Source: Lysobacterales bacterium
GTDB taxonomy: Bacteria > Pseudomonadota > Gammaproteobacteria > Xanthomonadales > SZUA-5
Reading direction: 5' to 3'
Assembly: GCA_024710675.1 (NCBI GenBank)
Contig: JANJUH010000351.1
Coordinates: 1 to 18,617 of the forward strand
Length of the DNA: 18,617 bases
This document shows, piece after piece, positions 16,701 to 18,617 of this stretch. The translations under genes were made by a program, and so were the position numbers. Below the pieces are notes generated by a model. It was given only the letters and a program-made list of their open reading frames with translations. It did not search any database and had not been told where the DNA came from. The stretch's first letter is position 1; the number at the start of each line of letters is the position of its first letter.

Positions 16701-17847
16701 ACTTGCGTTCGTCGAGCTGTGTGGACATCACGGACCTGCCGTCAGGGAGCTTCCAGAGTCCCGCGGGCCGCGGCAATCCTTCAGCGGGTCCGAAATGACG
16801 GACGGGGTTCGGTGCAAGCTGGAGCAGACCGCGCGTGCGCGTGGCCAGCCAGAGCGTACCCTCCCGGTCTTCGATCATTTCGTGGACCAACGTGTCCAGG
16901 GGCACTCTGAACAGTGCTTCGGTCGCGCCGGGTGACCAGGCCTCCAGGCCCTCCCGCACGCTCACCCACAGCAAGCCACGGCGATCGCGCAACCAGACGC
17001 CACGGAGGCGTTGCGGGTCATCCGGCAGGGTGGCCAATCGCTCACCGCTCGGGTGGGCCAGGATGTCGACGCCTTCCGGCCCACTCCGGGCATGCAAATC
17101 CGCACTCGCGAACATCAGGACGGGTGTGGCTCCCGGGCCGACCGGATCCGCGGTGCCGTCAGCCAGTCGCACGCTGCTGCCGCCGAAGCTCCTGGCCCAC
17201 ACCGCTTGCCCGTCATCACGGACCAGCACGATCTCCGGGAAGCGGTTCTCGAGGGTCAGCGTGCCCGCGGGTTCGTCCTGCGCTGTGTAGATCCGTTCCC
17301 TCCGATAGCGCTGGAAGTGCCCCTCCACATCGTTTCGCAAGCGCGCCGCGCCATCGGACCATTGGAAGAGTGTGGGGCGGTCCAGCTCTAGGGGAGTCAA
17401 TCCTTGGGTGAACCAGACGCTTCCGTCGCCCGCTTCGGCAATTTCGCCAACCTCGTAGCCGGGATAGTACGGGTCCACGACGACCCGGAAACTTCCTGCC
17501 TCGCGGACGAGCAGGTGGCCCTGCTCGGTGCCCAGCCAAAGGCGACCGCTCGGTCCGATGTCCAGCGCGGTGAAGCGGCTGCTCGGCAGCTCCCCACCTG
17601 AGGCATCGAAGGTCTGGAAGCTGTGGCCGTCGAAGCGGACGGCGCCGGTCAATGTCGCCAGCCACAGGAAACCATCCGCGTCCTGAGCCAGTGCCGAGAC
17701 ATGATTGCCCGGCAAGCCCTCGGCCACGCCCCACTCGCGCAAGCGGAAATCGTCGGCTTCCCAGGATCTGCTCTCGCCGTGGGCGACGCCGGCGACAGCG
17801 AGCAAAAGCAGGGGAAGGCGCTGACGCAGGAGGCTGCCCGATGACAT
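13708..17847 (-). CDS. Hybrid two-component regulator: propeller sensor, kinase, receiver, AraC
   Basis: This 1379-residue one-protein signalling system has its start placed at the ATG at 17845-17847. That start gives a signal peptide (MSSGSLLRQRLPLLLLAVAG), whereas the longer frame would run into the upstream gene. The periplasmic sensor spans about 25-690 and is made of Reg_prop propeller blades (GFLWLATLTGAVRFDG, GRLWLGTEQG, GTLWLATRTRGL, NTLWIATYGGGL). A Y_Y_Y domain follows (about 690-755, GLDEAWVDGDD...LPPGNYQFELQA), then one TM helix (about 765-786). Cytoplasmic part: HisKA with His831 (SHELRTPLS), an N-box near Asn950, DNGPGIP near 979, a receiver with VVDDN and phospho-acceptor Asp1142 (SDVMMP), and a C-terminal AraC-type HTH pair (about 1265-1370). 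All key residues are intact. It presumably binds a periplasmic ligand and activates nearby transcription. Its 3' neighbours are the secreted and collagen-like genes, 211 bp away. Confidence 0.95.
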   Translation of the reverse strand: MSSGSLLRQRLPLLLLAVAGVAHGESRSWEADDFRLREWGVAEGLPGNHVSALAQDADGFLWLATLTGAVRFDGHSFQTFDASGGELPSSRFTALDIGPSGRLWLGTEQGHLLVREAGSFRVVVDPYYPGYEVGEIAEAGDGSVWFTQGLTPLELDRPTLFQWSDGAARLRNDVEGHFQRYRRERIYTAQDEPAGTLTLENRFPEIVLVRDDGQAVWARSFGGSSVRLADGTADPVGPGATPVLMFASADLHARSGPEGVDILAHPSGERLATLPDDPQRLRGVWLRDRRGLLWVSVREGLEAWSPGATEALFRVPLDTLVHEMIEDREGTLWLATRTRGLLQLAPNPVRHFGPAEGLPRPAGLWKLPDGRSVMSTQLDERKLRDGHYVLLALRDDGQVPREEVLSSWTLDGGERPEWSMDGSFGVLWRAPDGRVHRVHQHTSMIYRDPFRADRVCGFGKTVFCLRIAGTGPPERIAEWPMLAQTPLLFDAEGGLWLGTAAGLHHLIGDRQISYSRDDGLPVADVRALLRGPGNTLWIATYGGGLVHFDGQRFKAIDQRAGLLDNALSGILADDHGALWLAGNRGIQRVLLTDLEDFLAGRVTRIPAVLYGREHGIDNPETTGAFSALALGPHLYFSTFGGLVRIDPGRVAERERTPPTVHLLDEKAEALANIKYGWVLGEGRRDLTLRYTAIHMGASETLRFRHRLLGLDEAWVDGDDKREAHFSRLPPGNYQFELQARHSGGPWMSAPLPAPIEVVPLWWETGAAKVLGLCMLGALMVLAWRAANAQIRRRAEALEVLVGERTAAVAEQSQRRQASADGRARFMSGISHELRTPLSLILSPLKDLGEGRHGDLPDSIRQELARIERNGRRLLRLVERLLEVARVESGGQTLHCVEADLGQAIRSLVEQLQPMAEQQGSTLEAIIPGTAVPVWFDPLLMESVLINLMVNGLRHTPAGSRVEVELHPGRTGDVVLEVRDNGPGIPADAVPHLFERFYRVRGEHASGAEGFGLGLPLVREVIERHGGLVEVRSSSAGTCFTLRLKQGRTHLSDADIASGPPAPRRQASLLSLTDTSDPVHDGSTPAPEQDETLRLVLVVDDNADLRRLVRSYLSPRYRVAEADTGASALTVVAAELPDLIVSDVMMPVMDGHAFCQALRANPDTDFIPILLLTAKAGLEHRIEGLQGGADAYLTKPFDRRELVVTIDGLIANRQRLRRHYLASSSIEVDHDVEESGADLAGPPSPAGKPASDLDVRDPAPPAAPESCPYGRKLMAAIESHLADESFDVEALAVAMAQERSTLYRAVKAQWGVTPSELLRETRLQRARRMLQSREGSVSEVAYAVGFKTVAHFSTSYRQRFGLPPSREAARQTPESGPRSA

Positions 17848-17896
17848 CGGACGGTTCAGTGGCGCCAAGTGCTGCCTGCGGAGAGCGCCGTTCAGG

Positions 17897-18617
17897 TCAC
17901 AACCACTGCGCCAGCCGGAAATGGTGCGGCTTGCGATAGACCAGTCCGCGCACCAGGCCCTCACGATCGAATGGCTTCCAGGCGCCCTCGGGTTGGGCGA
18001 GGCGATCGGCGATGGCCCAGAGCACGGCCGGATTGGCGCCCATGCCCAGATGACTGGCGGCGACCTCGATGTTCTCGCTGATCGGGGTTTCCGGGGCCAG
18101 GCTGACCTTCCAGGAGACGATGCCGTCGCCCTTGCTGAAGATCGAGGTGGTCGGGACTGGCGGGTGTTTGCGGGCGAGGCGGATCAATTCGGGATCGTCG
18201 ATCTTCCAGCCGCTGACGGCCTCGAAGACTTTCCAGGCATTGGTGGCGTGGCCGTGCGGCTGCACCGGCGAGCCCAAGGTGATGACGCTGCGCGTGCGTT
18301 CGGGCAAGCGGGCGGCGATGCCGCGAGCCATCGCGCCGCCCAGGGACCAGCCGATCAGGCTGATGCGGCGGGCGTGGCGGCGCTCGAGGTCGCGTACGCG
18401 GCGCAGCAACTTCGGAATGGTCTCGCCACGGGGGCCAAAGTTGGTGCCGAGCTCCCAGGGGTAGGTGACGTAGCCCAATTCGTCGAGGAAGCGGCGCAAG
18501 GGCCAGGTGCTGCCGTCGCCGGCCACCAGTCCGGGCAGCACCAGCACCGGATGACCGTCGCCACGGGGCGCGCGCTTCAGCCAGCGCCAGGCCAGCGGCA
18601 GGCTGGCCCACTCGAAC
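17897..18617 (-). CDS. Alpha/beta hydrolase, lipase/esterase-like, 5' end outside window
   Basis: The frame is open from the window edge to the TGA at 17897. A GTG at 18545-18547 could be called as a start, but the coding sequence clearly continues upstream (WRWLKRAPRGDGHPVLVLPG), so the true start is outside. The visible part has about 240 residues. It starts with the strand VLVLPGL and an oxyanion-type loop (GDGSTWPLRRFL). The nucleophile elbow is GWSLGG with Ser. Acid and base candidates are the Asp in SKGDGIVSW and the His in ASHLGMG. This fits a lipase/esterase or a small acyl-hydrolase of the alpha/beta fold; the substrate is unknown. It lacks a visible signal peptide in this window. 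The hybrid regulator gene begins 49 bp downstream, so the two may be co-transcribed. Confidence 0.85.
   Translation of the reverse strand, partial: FEWASLPLAWRWLKRAPRGDGHPVLVLPGLVAGDGSTWPLRRFLDELGYVTYPWELGTNFGPRGETIPKLLRRVRDLERRHARRISLIGWSLGGAMARGIAARLPERTRSVITLGSPVQPHGHATNAWKVFEAVSGWKIDDPELIRLARKHPPVPTTSIFSKGDGIVSWKVSLAPETPISENIEVAASHLGMGANPAVLWAIADRLAQPEGAWKPFDREGLVRGLVYRKPHHFRLAQWL

Noticed and set aside
17848..17964. Longer N-terminus for the hybrid regulator from an upstream in-frame start
   Set aside because: It would overlap the hydrolase gene and bury the signal peptide inside the protein. The ATG at 17847 leaves a normal signal sequence and a 49-bp gap.

Overview
The window is GC-rich chromosomal DNA, dense in minus-strand genes. 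It most likely comes from a gammaproteobacterium of the Xanthomonadales/Lysobacterales group. This placement is an inference from four things: the GTAGGAGCG...GCGCGAAA REP-like inverted pair, an ANGFE-type C-terminal tail on a small secreted protein, a secreted S9 peptidase, and the overall gene style. No rRNA, tRNA, CRISPR array, transposase or phage gene was seen.

Left part (1-7843). From left to right there is: the N-terminal part of a small membrane protein (minus); a 779-residue secreted cysteine-rich protein of unknown function (minus); an intergenic space with a REP/BIME-like inverted pair and a terminator-like hairpin; a secreted prolyl-oligopeptidase-type S9 serine peptidase (minus); the Fe-S cluster carrier ATPase ApbC/Mrp (minus); a plus-strand lipoprotein that fuses a META/HslJ domain to a MliC-type lysozyme-inhibitor domain; and a convergent exported SnoaL/DUF4440-like protein (minus). 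This part looks mostly like ordinary envelope and housekeeping content.

Right part (8328-18617). The notable region is a minus-strand cluster. Read in transcription order it has: an alpha/beta hydrolase (5' end outside the window); a 1379-residue one-piece hybrid two-component regulator (signal peptide, beta-propeller sensor, Y_Y_Y domain, one TM segment, histidine kinase, receiver, AraC-type DNA-binding domain); a 113-residue secreted protein ending in LFANGFED; and three tandem paralogous collagen-like proteins. Each paralog has a signal peptide, a conserved N-terminal domain with a Cys pair, 54-55 uninterrupted Gly-X-Y triplets, and a conserved C-terminal domain with two Cys that I read as a C1q/TNF (BclA-type) trimerisation head. 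The four secreted genes are spaced 19, 50 and 168 bp apart and are probably co-expressed.

Working hypothesis: the three collagen-like proteins form trimeric surface or secreted fibres. The adjacent hybrid regulator may sense a periplasmic ligand and control them. The parts of this model can be seen in the sequence, but the regulatory link and the assembly are inference.
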